Made by a program: the position numbers and the translations under genes | In this document: positions 9,033-16,851 of the stretch, in pieces | Layout of the letters: every line of letters begins with the position of its first letter | Numbering within the stretch: the stretch's first letter is position 1 | Notes under the pieces: generated by a model | Seen by the model: the letters and a program-made list of their open reading frames with translations, nothing else | What the model was told of the DNA's origin: nothing | The model's database searches: none | Assembly (NCBI RefSeq): GCF_011801125.1 | Contig: NZ_CP046171.1 | Span: 4,030,001 to 4,094,000, forward strand | Reading direction: 5' to 3' | Origin: Nocardia brasiliensis | GTDB lineage: Bacteria > Actinomycetota > Actinomycetes > Mycobacteriales > Mycobacteriaceae | DNA length: 64,000 nucleotides

Positions 9033-10451
9033 ATGACCCAGATCTTGTCGCAGCCGGTGGCCGCACCGGCGGCGTATGGCGCGCGGCGCGCCCTCCCCAT
9101 CCTCGCCGTGATCCTGACCGGACAGTTCATGGCGGTGCTCGACGCCTCCATCGTCAATGTCGCGATTCCGTCTATTCGCAGTTCGCTGCACACCTCCGGC
9201 GCCGCCCTGCAACTGATCGTCGCGGGGTACGTGATCGCGTACGCCGTCCTGCTGGTGACCGGAGCCCGCCTCGGCGATCGATTCAGCCAGCGCCACATGT
9301 TCATCGCCGGACTCGCGGTGTTCACCCTCGCCTCCCTGCTCTGCGGGTCGGCGTGGAACGAGGTGTCGCTCATCGTGTTCCGGTTCGCGCAGGGCGTCGG
9401 CGCGGCGGCGATGGTGCCGCAGATCATGACCCTCATCCAGCGCAACTTCACCGGCAATGCCCGCGCCAAGGCACTCAGCGTGTACTCGGCGATCATCTCC
9501 GGCGGCATGGTCGCCGGCCAGGTACTCGGCGGGCTCATCGTGACCGCCGATGTGCTCGGCACCAGTTGGCGCGGCGTGTTCCTGGTGAACGTGCCCATCG
9601 GGGTGGTGCTGCTGGCGGTGGCGCCGCGCATCCTGCCGACCGCGACCGAGCGCTTCGACCGCAAGCTCGATCTCGCCGGGCTCGGTGTGCTCACCGCCTC
9701 GGTGCTCGCCCTGGTGCTGCCCTTGGTGCTCGGTCGCGAATTGGATTGGCCGCTGTGGTCCTGGTTCTCGCTTGGCGCCTGCGTGGTCGGCTTCGCCGCC
9801 TTCGTCGGTATCGAGCGCGCCGTCGCGCGCCGCGGCGCCGAACCCCTGTTCTCGCACCGGGTGCTCGCCGCGCCGGGGCTGTTGCTCGCCGCCGCGACCC
9901 TGTTCGTCGTCATGGCGACCTTCGGCGGCTGGATGTTCGTCATGGCCATCCACCTGCAGACCACGCTCGGCTACAGCGCGCTGCACGCCGGACTGCTGTT
10001 CATTCCCATGGGGGTGACCTTCGCGATCACCGGCCTCAACTGGGAACGCATCCCGAACCGACTGCACGCGAAGATGATTCCGTTCGGCCTCGTGCTGGCC
10101 GCGGCGAGCATGGTCGCGGTGGGCGCGCTGCTGCGCGACGGCGCCGAGGTCGGGGCGCTCGCACTGGTGCTGCTCGGGGTGTGCGGCGTCGGCAACGGTC
10201 TCGCCTTCAGTCCCTTGATGACCAAGACCCTGGCCAAGGTGCCCACGCACCTGGCCGCGGATGCCAGCGGCATCCTGGTGACCAACGTCCAGCTCGGCAT
10301 CGTGGTCGGCATCGCCACCTTCGGCACATTGTTCCTCGGCCTGGCAGGCGCCACCACGCTCAGCGCCGCGCACGCGCTCGGCGGCACCGCCATCGCCGAG
10401 GGTGTCACGGTGCTCGTCGCCGCGGCACTGTCGGTCCGCGCCGCGAAGTAG
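9033..10451 (+). CDS. DHA2-family MFS multidrug exporter
   Basis: This integral membrane protein has 472 residues and about fourteen hydrophobic helices, as in the EmrB/QacA 14-TM drug:H+ antiporters. The N-terminal MAVLDASIVNVAIPSI motif in helix 1 is diagnostic of DHA2 members, as are GARLGDRFSQRHMF after helix 2 and the RFAQGVGAAAMVPQ motif C region. It probably exports a hydrophobic organic compound using the proton gradient. The start at 9033 gives a normal cytoplasmic tail, and the upstream-extended frame from 8967 runs through the operator. The predicted XRE operator directly upstream suggests repression by the regulator at 2902-3810. A strong hairpin follows the stop codon. Confidence 0.9.
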   Translation: MTQILSQPVAAPAAYGARRALPILAVILTGQFMAVLDASIVNVAIPSIRSSLHTSGAALQLIVAGYVIAYAVLLVTGARLGDRFSQRHMFIAGLAVFTLASLLCGSAWNEVSLIVFRFAQGVGAAAMVPQIMTLIQRNFTGNARAKALSVYSAIISGGMVAGQVLGGLIVTADVLGTSWRGVFLVNVPIGVVLLAVAPRILPTATERFDRKLDLAGLGVLTASVLALVLPLVLGRELDWPLWSWFSLGACVVGFAAFVGIERAVARRGAEPLFSHRVLAAPGLLLAAATLFVVMATFGGWMFVMAIHLQTTLGYSALHAGLLFIPMGVTFAITGLNWERIPNRLHAKMIPFGLVLAAASMVAVGALLRDGAEVGALALVLLGVCGVGNGLAFSPLMTKTLAKVPTHLAADASGILVTNVQLGIVVGIATFGTLFLGLAGATTLSAAHALGGTAIAEGVTVLVAAALSVRAAK

Positions 10452-10456
10452 TGCCC

Positions 10457-10500
10457 CGCGCGAATCCCGGGATCCGCACCGCGGGCCCGGGATTCGCGCG
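10457..10500 (+). terminator. Strong hairpin after the MFS gene
   Basis: A perfect 15-base inverted repeat (arms 10457-10471 and 10486-10500, each containing CGAATCCCGGG or its complement) with a 14-base loop begins six bases after the MFS stop. No T-tract follows, as is common for actinobacterial terminators. Confidence 0.7.
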
Positions 10501-10624
10501 TCCGCGTTCGAATCAGCGCGAGGCAAACCGTCGCGCCCGGCCGCCACCGGCAGCAAGCTCGAGGGGGCTGCCTCGCCCGGAAACGGGGCGGGCGCACGAT
10601 TCTCACAGCGGAAGTAGGTGTCGG

Positions 10625-11691
10625 ATGGGCGTTTTCGCGCTCGGCATAGAACTCGACGGCGAAGGCTTCCATCCCGAGGCATGGCGGCGCGCCGCCCACG
10701 CACCGGAGCGCCTGCTCACCGGCGAGACGGTCCGCGACCGCGTCGCCGCGGCCGAGAACGCCGGCTTCACCTTCGCGACGTTCGCCGATTCCCTGCTGCC
10801 GCCGCGGGAGATCGCGGGCCGGATCGACGCGGTCACGCGCGCGTCGTTCGTCGCGGCGACCACCAGCACGATCGGGCTGGTACCCACCGTAGCCACCACC
10901 TACGCCGAGCCGTTCCACACGTCCTCGCAGATCGCCACCCTCGATTACGCCTCGCGCGGCCGGGCCGGCTGGATCGCCGAAGGCATCGACGATCCGCTGG
11001 TCGCGCACGCATGGGGCCGCCCGCCCGTGCTCGGCGCCGACGAAGTGGCAAGGGAGCAACGCGATTCCATCGAGGTCGTGCGGCGGCTCTGGGACTCCTG
11101 GGACGACGACGCGGTGATCCGCGACTACCCGAACGGCCGCTTCCTTGATCGGAACCGGCTGCACTACATCGACTTCCAGGGCGAACGGTTCTCAGTGAGG
11201 GGCCGGCGATCGTGCCGCGGCCGCCGCAGGGCCAGCCGGTGATCTTCGGCGCGGACGGCGACGTGGACGTGCGGCTCGTCGCCGCCGACTCGGTGTCGAG
11301 CGCCATCGATGCGGCGCGGCAGGCCCGCGCGTCGGGCACGCCGCTGGCCTTCGCCGAGATCGACGTCACCTTGGACACCCCGGCCTCGACCGCGGCCGAA
11401 CGACTGGGTGCCGCACCGTCCAATTACCCTGCCCGACTGGCCTTTTCGGGACCAGCGGTGGCGCTGGTCGAGCTGCTCACCCACCTCAGCGAACATCTGG
11501 ACGGGGTGCGACTGCACCCGGCGGTGCTCGACGAAGACCTGCCGGTGCTCGTCCGGCAGGTGCTGCCCGCGCTGCTGCGCACCGGCGTCGCCCGTCGGCC
11601 GGTGCCCGGCTCGACGCTGCGCACCGGCCTCGGCCTCAGCCGCCCCGTGAACCGTTACGCCGCAACGCATCAGACAGGAACGGCCCGATGA
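10625..11691 (+). pseudogene. LLM-class flavin-dependent monooxygenase, frameshifted
   Basis: The first frame (from ATG 10625) encodes the N-terminal luciferase-like monooxygenase half: FALGIELDGEGFHPEAWR, GLVPTVATTYAEPFHTS, a SRGRAGWIAEG block and the IDFQGERFSV segment. It then runs into nonsense. The second frame continues with the family sequence PAIVPRPPQGQPVIF to a stop at 11691. Adding one G to the four-G run at 11199-11202 joins the two into an uninterrupted FSVRGPAIVPRPPQ reading of about 355 residues. The family uses reduced flavin and oxygen to oxidise sulfur, nitrogen or carbon compounds. The lesion could be a real mutation, phase-variable slippage or a sequencing error. The stop overlaps the start of the next LLM gene. 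Confidence 0.75.
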
Positions 11692-13052
11692 CCGACCAGC
11701 CACGCCCGGATGCCCAAGTCCATTTCGGTGTGTTCTTCCAGGGCGTCAACCACACCACCATCTGGTCCGATCCGGCGAGCGGTTCGCAGATCGACTTCGA
11801 GACCTTCCGCCGGGTCGCGCAGACCGCCGAACGCGGCCTCTTCGACGCGTTCTTCCTCGGCGAGGGGCTGCGCTTGCGCGAACAGGACGGCCGGATCCTC
11901 GAACTCGACATCGCGGGCAGGCCGGACGCGATCGCGCAGCTGGCCGCGCTGGCGGGCGTCACCCGGCACATCGGCCTGGTCGCCACTCAGAACACCACCT
12001 ACAACGAACCCGCCGACCTGGCCAGGCGGCTCAGCGGGCTCGACCTGATCTCCGGCGGCCGCGCCGGCTGGAACGCCGTCACCACCGACAACGCCTGGAC
12101 CGGGGAGAACTTCCGGCGCGGTGGGTTTCTCGACCACGCGCTGCGCTACGAGCGGGCCGGTGAGTTCCTCGCCACGGCCCGAGCGATCTGGGACTCCTGG
12201 CGCGACAACGCGATCGCCTCCTCGCCGCAAAGTCCTGGATGGGTGACCGAAGACGCCGTACGGCCGGTCGAACGGTCCACCGACCACTTCCGTGTCAGGA
12301 TCACCCCTACCCTGCCGCGCAGCCCGCAGGGGCACCCCGTCATCTTCCAGGCCGGCGATTCCGCCGCGGGGCGCGACTTCGCCGCCGCCAATGCCGAGGT
12401 CATCTTCTCCAGGCACGGAACGCATTTCGACGACGCGCTCGCGTTCGCCACCGACATCAGAGCCCGATTGCGCGCCGCGGGGCGCCCCGAAGACGACATC
12501 AAGATCCTGCCCGGCACCCAGATCGTGCTGGCGGAGAAGGAATCCGAGGTCGAGGAAAAGGTTCGCTGGGTCAAGCAGGGGCAGTACACCGGACAGACGG
12601 CGCTCTCGCTGGCCGGTCAGGTGTGGGGACGGGACTTATCTCAGCTCGACCCCGACGGCCCGCTGCCCCAGGAGGACCCGCTGCCGCGACCCATCGCCGA
12701 GACGCGCGGCTCACCGCGGCACGGCCAGGACCCGGTGCACATCGCCCGCGAGTGGCGCGCTCGCGCGGAGGCCGAGAATCTTTCGCTGCGCGAGGTCGTC
12801 ATCGCCGCCACCGAGCGTTCCGGTTTCGCGGGCACGCCCGCGCAGGTCGCCGACGAACTGGCGCACTGGGTCCGCCAAGGCGCCGTGGACGGTTTCAACA
12901 TCTCGCCCTACCTGGTGCCGAGCGGACTCGACGAAATCGTCGACCTGCTGGTGCCGGAACTCCAGGACCGCGGCGTCTACCGCACCGAATACACCGGCAA
13001 CACCCTGCGCCACCATCTCGGACTCCGCCCACCCCTCACCCACCGCGGTTAA
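11688..13052 (+). CDS. LLM-class flavin-dependent monooxygenase (NtaA/SnaA/DszA type)
   Basis: This is a 454-residue luciferase-like monooxygenase of the NtaA/SnaA/DszA group. These FMNH2-dependent enzymes act on chelators, antibiotics or organosulfur compounds. Characteristic blocks are VNHTTIW near residue 20, the LGLVATQNTTYNEP-type segment, SGGRAGWNAVTT, the long FRVRITPTLPRSPQGHPVIFQAG block and a C-terminal GFAGTPAQVADELAHWV that is typical of the group. The ATG overlaps the stop of the preceding frameshifted LLM gene by four bases (ATGA), so the two are translationally coupled. A separate flavin reductase is needed and is not obvious nearby. The substrate is unknown. Confidence 0.88.
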   Translation: MTDQPRPDAQVHFGVFFQGVNHTTIWSDPASGSQIDFETFRRVAQTAERGLFDAFFLGEGLRLREQDGRILELDIAGRPDAIAQLAALAGVTRHIGLVATQNTTYNEPADLARRLSGLDLISGGRAGWNAVTTDNAWTGENFRRGGFLDHALRYERAGEFLATARAIWDSWRDNAIASSPQSPGWVTEDAVRPVERSTDHFRVRITPTLPRSPQGHPVIFQAGDSAAGRDFAAANAEVIFSRHGTHFDDALAFATDIRARLRAAGRPEDDIKILPGTQIVLAEKESEVEEKVRWVKQGQYTGQTALSLAGQVWGRDLSQLDPDGPLPQEDPLPRPIAETRGSPRHGQDPVHIAREWRARAEAENLSLREVVIAATERSGFAGTPAQVADELAHWVRQGAVDGFNISPYLVPSGLDEIVDLLVPELQDRGVYRTEYTGNTLRHHLGLRPPLTHRG

Positions 13053-13311
13053 GCCATGCCGCGCAGGCCCGGCCGGTGTTCGGTGTCGCGATCGAACGCC
13101 GCAAGCGGATGTGGCACGACCGGCGCTGCGGGGCGTGTAGGTGTGTGGCAGGCCGACGGCATCGCCGGTGGGGTGCACCGGATCATGGCCGATTGGGGCG
13201 CGTCCGGCGCGATCGTGCGGTGACCGCGGCAGGATGGTGGTGCAGTTGCCGCAATCATGCACCGTGCGCTGTCGCCGCTGGTACCGCTGAAACAACTCTC
13301 TCGGAACATGA
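13053..13311. other. Non-coding gap between convergent units
   Basis: The gap runs from the end of the LLM gene to the hairpin at 13312. Frames that cross it have poor composition and no recognisable domain. I see no promoter, RNA gene or repeat other than the hairpin that follows. Confidence 0.5.
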
Positions 13312-13350
13312 TTCGAGGCCCGGTCGCGCGGGACGCGACCGGGCCTCGAA
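13312..13350 (-). terminator. Strong hairpin after the GPx gene
   Basis: A perfect 17-base inverted repeat (arms 13312-13328 and 13334-13350, core GAGGCCCGGTCGCG) with a five-base loop lies nine bases beyond the GPx stop on the minus strand. It could also stop transcripts arriving from the LLM gene on the plus strand. Confidence 0.75.
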
Positions 13351-13358
13351 CAGTGCGC

Positions 13359-13844
13359 TCAGAGCAGCGATTCGATCTCGGCGACGAGCGCGGCGGCATC
13401 CGGGGCGACGGTCGGCCGGAACCGGCCTGCCACCTTGCCGTCCCGGTCGATCAGGAACTTCTCGAAGTTCCACTGCACCTCGCCCGCCGATCCGTCGGCG
13501 TCGGCGGTCTGCACCAGCGTCTCGTAGAGCGGGTGCTGCTGCTCGCCCTTCACATCGGCCTTCGCCAGCAGCGGGAAGTCGACCCCGTAGGTGGTCGAGC
13601 AGAATTCCTGGATTTCCTCGGCCGTGCCGGGTTCCTGGCCCATGAACTGATTGCACGGCACGCCGATCACGGTGAATCCGCGCGGCCCGTAGGTCTGCTG
13701 CAGCTGCACCAACCCGGAATACTGCGGCGTCAGTCCGCATTTGGAAGCCACGTTGACCAGCAGCACGACTTTGTCGCCGGCCAGCTCGGCCAATGTGGTC
13801 GCCTCGCCGCTCAGCGTCTGTAGCGGTACGTCTCGAAGAGTCAT
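13359..13844 (-). CDS. Glutathione-peroxidase-family thiol peroxidase
   Basis: This cytoplasmic thioredoxin-fold peroxidase of 161 residues carries NVASKCGLTPQY with the peroxidatic cysteine at residue 36, the VIGVPCNQFMGQEPG block with the conserved glutamine, and WNFEKFLIDRDGKV near the C-terminus. Cysteine replaces selenocysteine, as usual in bacteria. Since actinobacteria of this group lack glutathione, thioredoxin or a similar thiol is the likely reductant. The ATG overlaps the stop of the upstream P450 gene by four bases (ATGA), so the peroxidase is made with the P450 and may remove peroxide from uncoupled turnover. A 297-residue open frame extends upstream but is the P450 in another frame. 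Confidence 0.92.
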   Translation of the reverse strand: MTLRDVPLQTLSGEATTLAELAGDKVVLLVNVASKCGLTPQYSGLVQLQQTYGPRGFTVIGVPCNQFMGQEPGTAEEIQEFCSTTYGVDFPLLAKADVKGEQQHPLYETLVQTADADGSAGEVQWNFEKFLIDRDGKVAGRFRPTVAPDAAALVAEIESLL

Positions 13845-15067
13845 TCGTATCGGACCTGCCAATTCTTGATTCCGTTGATCCACCCCGACCGCAACCGTAC
13901 CGGATCGGCCACCTGGGCGATCTCGGGCATGGCGTCGGCAATGGCGTTGAACATCAGGTCGATTTCCAAGCGGGCCAGGTTCGCGCCCACGCAATAGTGG
14001 GCGCCGGTGCCGCCGAAACCGACATGCGGATTCGGGTCGCGCAGCACATCGAAGGTGAACGGATCGGTGAACGCCGCCTCGTCGAAGTTGGCCGAGCCAT
14101 AGAACAATCCGAGACGCGCACCGCGCCGGATCGGCTGCCCGCCGACCTCGGCATCGGCCGTCGCGGTGCGCTGGAACGCGCTGACCGGGGTGGCCCAGCG
14201 GACGATCTCGTCGGGCGCGGTGCGCGGCCGCTGTTCCCGATACAGCTCCCATTGCTCCGGATTGTCCACGAACGCTTTCATGCCGTGCGTGATCGCATTG
14301 CGTGTCGTTTCATTGCCCGCCACCGACAGCAGGATGACGAAGAAGCCGAATTCGTCGGAGCCGAGGCCGGCGCCGTCGACATCGGCGTGCACGAGTTCGG
14401 ACACGATATCCCCCGCCGGGACCGCGCGCCGTTGTTCGGCCAGCTGCCAGGCGTAGCCCAGAATTTCGGCCGAGGCCAGCGCGGGATCGCCGTAATCGGG
14501 GTCGTCGTAGCTGAGCATCTGATTGGACCAGTCGAAGAGTTTGCGACGGTCGGCCTGCGGTACGCCGAGCAACTCGGCGATCGCCTGCAGCGGCAGCTCG
14601 CAGGCGACCTGTTCGACGAAATCGCCGCCGCCCGTCTTCTTCGCCGCGTGCACGATGGCGTGCGCGCGTTCGGTCAATGCCGCGCGCAAGCTCTCGACCG
14701 CGCGCGGGGTGAATCCCTTGGTGATGATCCTGCGGAACTTCGAATGCTTCGGCGGGCCCATATTGATCAGCAGCACGCCGTTCGCGGCCTGCTGTTCGGG
14801 CGTGATGTCGTCACGCAGCCGGATGATCGAGCCGTTGCGTTCGGAGGAGAACAGCTCGGCATTGCGCGAGATCTCTTTGACGTCGTGCAGGGTGCTCACC
14901 ACCCAGTAGCCACCATCGCGGAACCCGCCGGAACGATCGTCCGGTTGCGGGTTCCACCACACCGGCGCGGTGCGGCGGAGCAGGGCGAATTCCTCGACGG
15001 GCCTTCGCGTCTCCCACAGCCCGGGGTCGGTGAAGTCGAATCCGGCGGGCAGTGACGGGGTCGCCAT
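13841..15067 (-). CDS. cyp125: CYP125-like cytochrome P450 (steroid C26/27-monooxygenase family)
   Basis: This 408-residue P450 is closely related to mycobacterial CYP125 as I recall it. It shares LPAGFDFTDPGLWE near the start, FVEQVACELPLQAIAELLGVPQ, DEFGFFVILLSVAGNETTRN (I-helix), DEIVRWATPVSAFQRTA, and the heme loop FGGTGAHYCVGAN with the ligand Cys359. CYP125 oxidises the sterol side chain terminal carbon to start its beta-oxidation. It needs a ferredoxin and reductase, not seen here. It lies 85 bases downstream of an aldehyde dehydrogenase gene and overlaps the peroxidase gene. A KstR-like operator at 16807-16820 precedes the aldehyde dehydrogenase. Whether it is the sterol enzyme or a paralogue with another substrate cannot be decided here. 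Confidence 0.87.
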   Translation of the reverse strand: MATPSLPAGFDFTDPGLWETRRPVEEFALLRRTAPVWWNPQPDDRSGGFRDGGYWVVSTLHDVKEISRNAELFSSERNGSIIRLRDDITPEQQAANGVLLINMGPPKHSKFRRIITKGFTPRAVESLRAALTERAHAIVHAAKKTGGGDFVEQVACELPLQAIAELLGVPQADRRKLFDWSNQMLSYDDPDYGDPALASAEILGYAWQLAEQRRAVPAGDIVSELVHADVDGAGLGSDEFGFFVILLSVAGNETTRNAITHGMKAFVDNPEQWELYREQRPRTAPDEIVRWATPVSAFQRTATADAEVGGQPIRRGARLGLFYGSANFDEAAFTDPFTFDVLRDPNPHVGFGGTGAHYCVGANLARLEIDLMFNAIADAMPEIAQVADPVRLRSGWINGIKNWQVRYE

Positions 15068-15152
15068 GAGTGCCTCCTCAGCGCGGCGGACCGCGCGCGA
15101 CCGCCACCGGCGCGGCCGAACGCGAATGCCGTCGACCGCGCCGGAATGCGGC

Positions 15153-16745
15153 TCAGCGCAGCCTGGTTCGGCGCATCAGCCGCAGGGACATCAGCGTCGT
15201 CTTGACCTGCTTCTCGTAGGGCTGCCCCGACCTGGCGGCGAGCACCTGACGTTTGAGCACACCGACATTCACCGTGTCGGTGTACTTGAGCAGTCCTTGA
15301 TCGCCGTGCCTGGCGCCGACACCGGACTGCTTGATGCCACCCGACGGGGTCGCCTTGGCCGCATAGGTCGCCACGAAACCGTCGTTGATGTTGATGTTGC
15401 CCGATTCCAACTGTGCGGCGATTCGGTTGGCGCGCGCCAGGTCCCGGGTCCACACGCTGGCGTTCAGGCCGTAGTCGGTGGCGTTGGCGAGCCGGACCGC
15501 CTCCCGTTCGTCGTCGAAGGGATAGACGCTGACCACCGGACCGAAGGTCTCCTGCGTCGCGTGCACCATGTCCGAGGTGACGCCCGTGAGTACCGTCGCC
15601 TCGTAGAACGCCGGGCCGACGTCCGGGCGCGCCTTGCCGCCGACCAGCACCGTCGCGCCCTTAACACGGGCATCATCGACGTGCGCCGCGACCCGGTCAC
15701 GGTGCTGCACCGACACCAGCGAGCCGAATTCGGGCCGGTAGTCGTAGGCGGCCCCGATCCCCTCGTTCAGCCGCCGCGCCGCGGCGACCAGCCCGCGCAC
15801 GAACTCGTCGTACCGGCTGCGGTGCACGTAGATCCGCTCGATGTGCATGCACGCCTGGCCGGAGTTCGCGAAGACCGCGAACGCCGCGCCCGCGACAGCC
15901 TCGTCGAGGTTCGCGTCCTCGAGCACCAGCATCGGGTTCTTGCCGCCGAGTTCGAGACTGCACCCGATGAGGTTGCGCCCGGCGCGCTCGCCGACCACCC
16001 GCCCCGTCGCGGTGGAGCCGGTGAACATGACGAAATCCACGGCGTCGATCAGGCCGGGTCCGATATCGGGGCCCTCGCCGCAGACCACCTGGACCAGCCC
16101 GCGCGGCAGACCGGCCCGGTGCAGCAACTCGACGCCGAACAGCACGCAGAGCGCGGTCTTGTTGTCCGGCTTGAGGATCACGCCGTTGCCGGCCATCAGC
16201 GCGGGCATCGCGTCCGACAGCGCGATCGCGAACGGGAAGTTCCACGGCGCGATCACCGCAACCAGTCCCTTGGGCCGATGCTCGGCGGTCGAGGTGGTCA
16301 GCAGTGGAAGCGCGCCCCCGCGCCGCTTCGGCCGCAGTACCCGGCGCGCGGTCTTCAAGTAGTGACTGATGACCATCGGCACGTCACAGGACTCGTCGAC
16401 GGCCATCCTGCGCGTCTTGCCGCAGCCGAGCTGGATGAGGTCGGCGATGGTCTCGACCTCGGTCAGGATCAGCTCGTGCGCGCGTTCGAACACCCGCAGC
16501 CGTGCACGCAGCGGCAGCGCGGCCCATTCCCGTTGCGCGGCACGGGCACTCACCCCGGCGACCCGGACATCGTCGGGCGTGGACTGCGGCAGCTCGCCGA
16601 GCACGGCGCCGGTGTAGACCTCCGTCATCGGATACGGCGCGGCGGTGCCGTCCGCCGCGACCAGGCCGGACAGGCGCTCGATCAGCGCCCCCGTGATCCT
16701 GGCGGGCAGCGCGGCCGCTTGCGTGCTGGTGGTCTCAGTGGTCAT
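15153..16745 (-). CDS. NAD(P)-dependent aldehyde dehydrogenase (succinate-semialdehyde dehydrogenase/GabD2 type)
   Basis: This 530-residue member of the aldehyde dehydrogenase superfamily carries IAPWNFPFAIALSDAMPAL, the FTGSTATGR cofactor block, LELGGKNPML with the general-base glutamate, and NSGQACMHIERIYV with the nucleophilic Cys299. The sequence resembles mycobacterial GabD2. In this neighbourhood the substrate could equally be an aldehyde made by the downstream P450. It heads a minus-strand unit with the CYP125-like P450 and the peroxidase. A KstR-like palindrome lies about 62 bases upstream of the start, separating it from the fadD gene. The long basic C-terminal tail (residues 505-530) is somewhat unusual. 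Confidence 0.88.
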   Translation of the reverse strand: MTTETTSTQAAALPARITGALIERLSGLVAADGTAAPYPMTEVYTGAVLGELPQSTPDDVRVAGVSARAAQREWAALPLRARLRVFERAHELILTEVETIADLIQLGCGKTRRMAVDESCDVPMVISHYLKTARRVLRPKRRGGALPLLTTSTAEHRPKGLVAVIAPWNFPFAIALSDAMPALMAGNGVILKPDNKTALCVLFGVELLHRAGLPRGLVQVVCGEGPDIGPGLIDAVDFVMFTGSTATGRVVGERAGRNLIGCSLELGGKNPMLVLEDANLDEAVAGAAFAVFANSGQACMHIERIYVHRSRYDEFVRGLVAAARRLNEGIGAAYDYRPEFGSLVSVQHRDRVAAHVDDARVKGATVLVGGKARPDVGPAFYEATVLTGVTSDMVHATQETFGPVVSVYPFDDEREAVRLANATDYGLNASVWTRDLARANRIAAQLESGNININDGFVATYAAKATPSGGIKQSGVGARHGDQGLLKYTDTVNVGVLKRQVLAARSGQPYEKQVKTTLMSLRLMRRTRLR

Positions 16746-16806
16746 CGGGATTTCTCCATGACGTGCGGGTACGGCGCAGTTGTAGGGTCTGGCGCGTTCC
16801 TCGAAT

Positions 16807-16820
16807 TAGAACACGTTCTC
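16807..16820. promoter_or_regulatory. KstR-like operator 1 (aldehyde dehydrogenase/P450/GPx unit)
   Basis: TAGAACACGTTCTC matches seven of eight fixed positions of the known KstR consensus TNNAACNNGTTNNA. It is upstream of the aldehyde dehydrogenase at 15153-16745. Two related sites occur at the other promoters of this block. Confidence 0.65.
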
Positions 16821-16851
16821 ATTGTCTGGCGTGGCGGTTCCGGCACCCGAT

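Noticed and set aside
13450..13475. Palindrome GGAACTTC-TC-GAAGTTCC as a possible operator
   Set aside because: It lies inside the GPx gene and is the codon pattern of the conserved WNFEKFLI segment, so coding constraint explains it.
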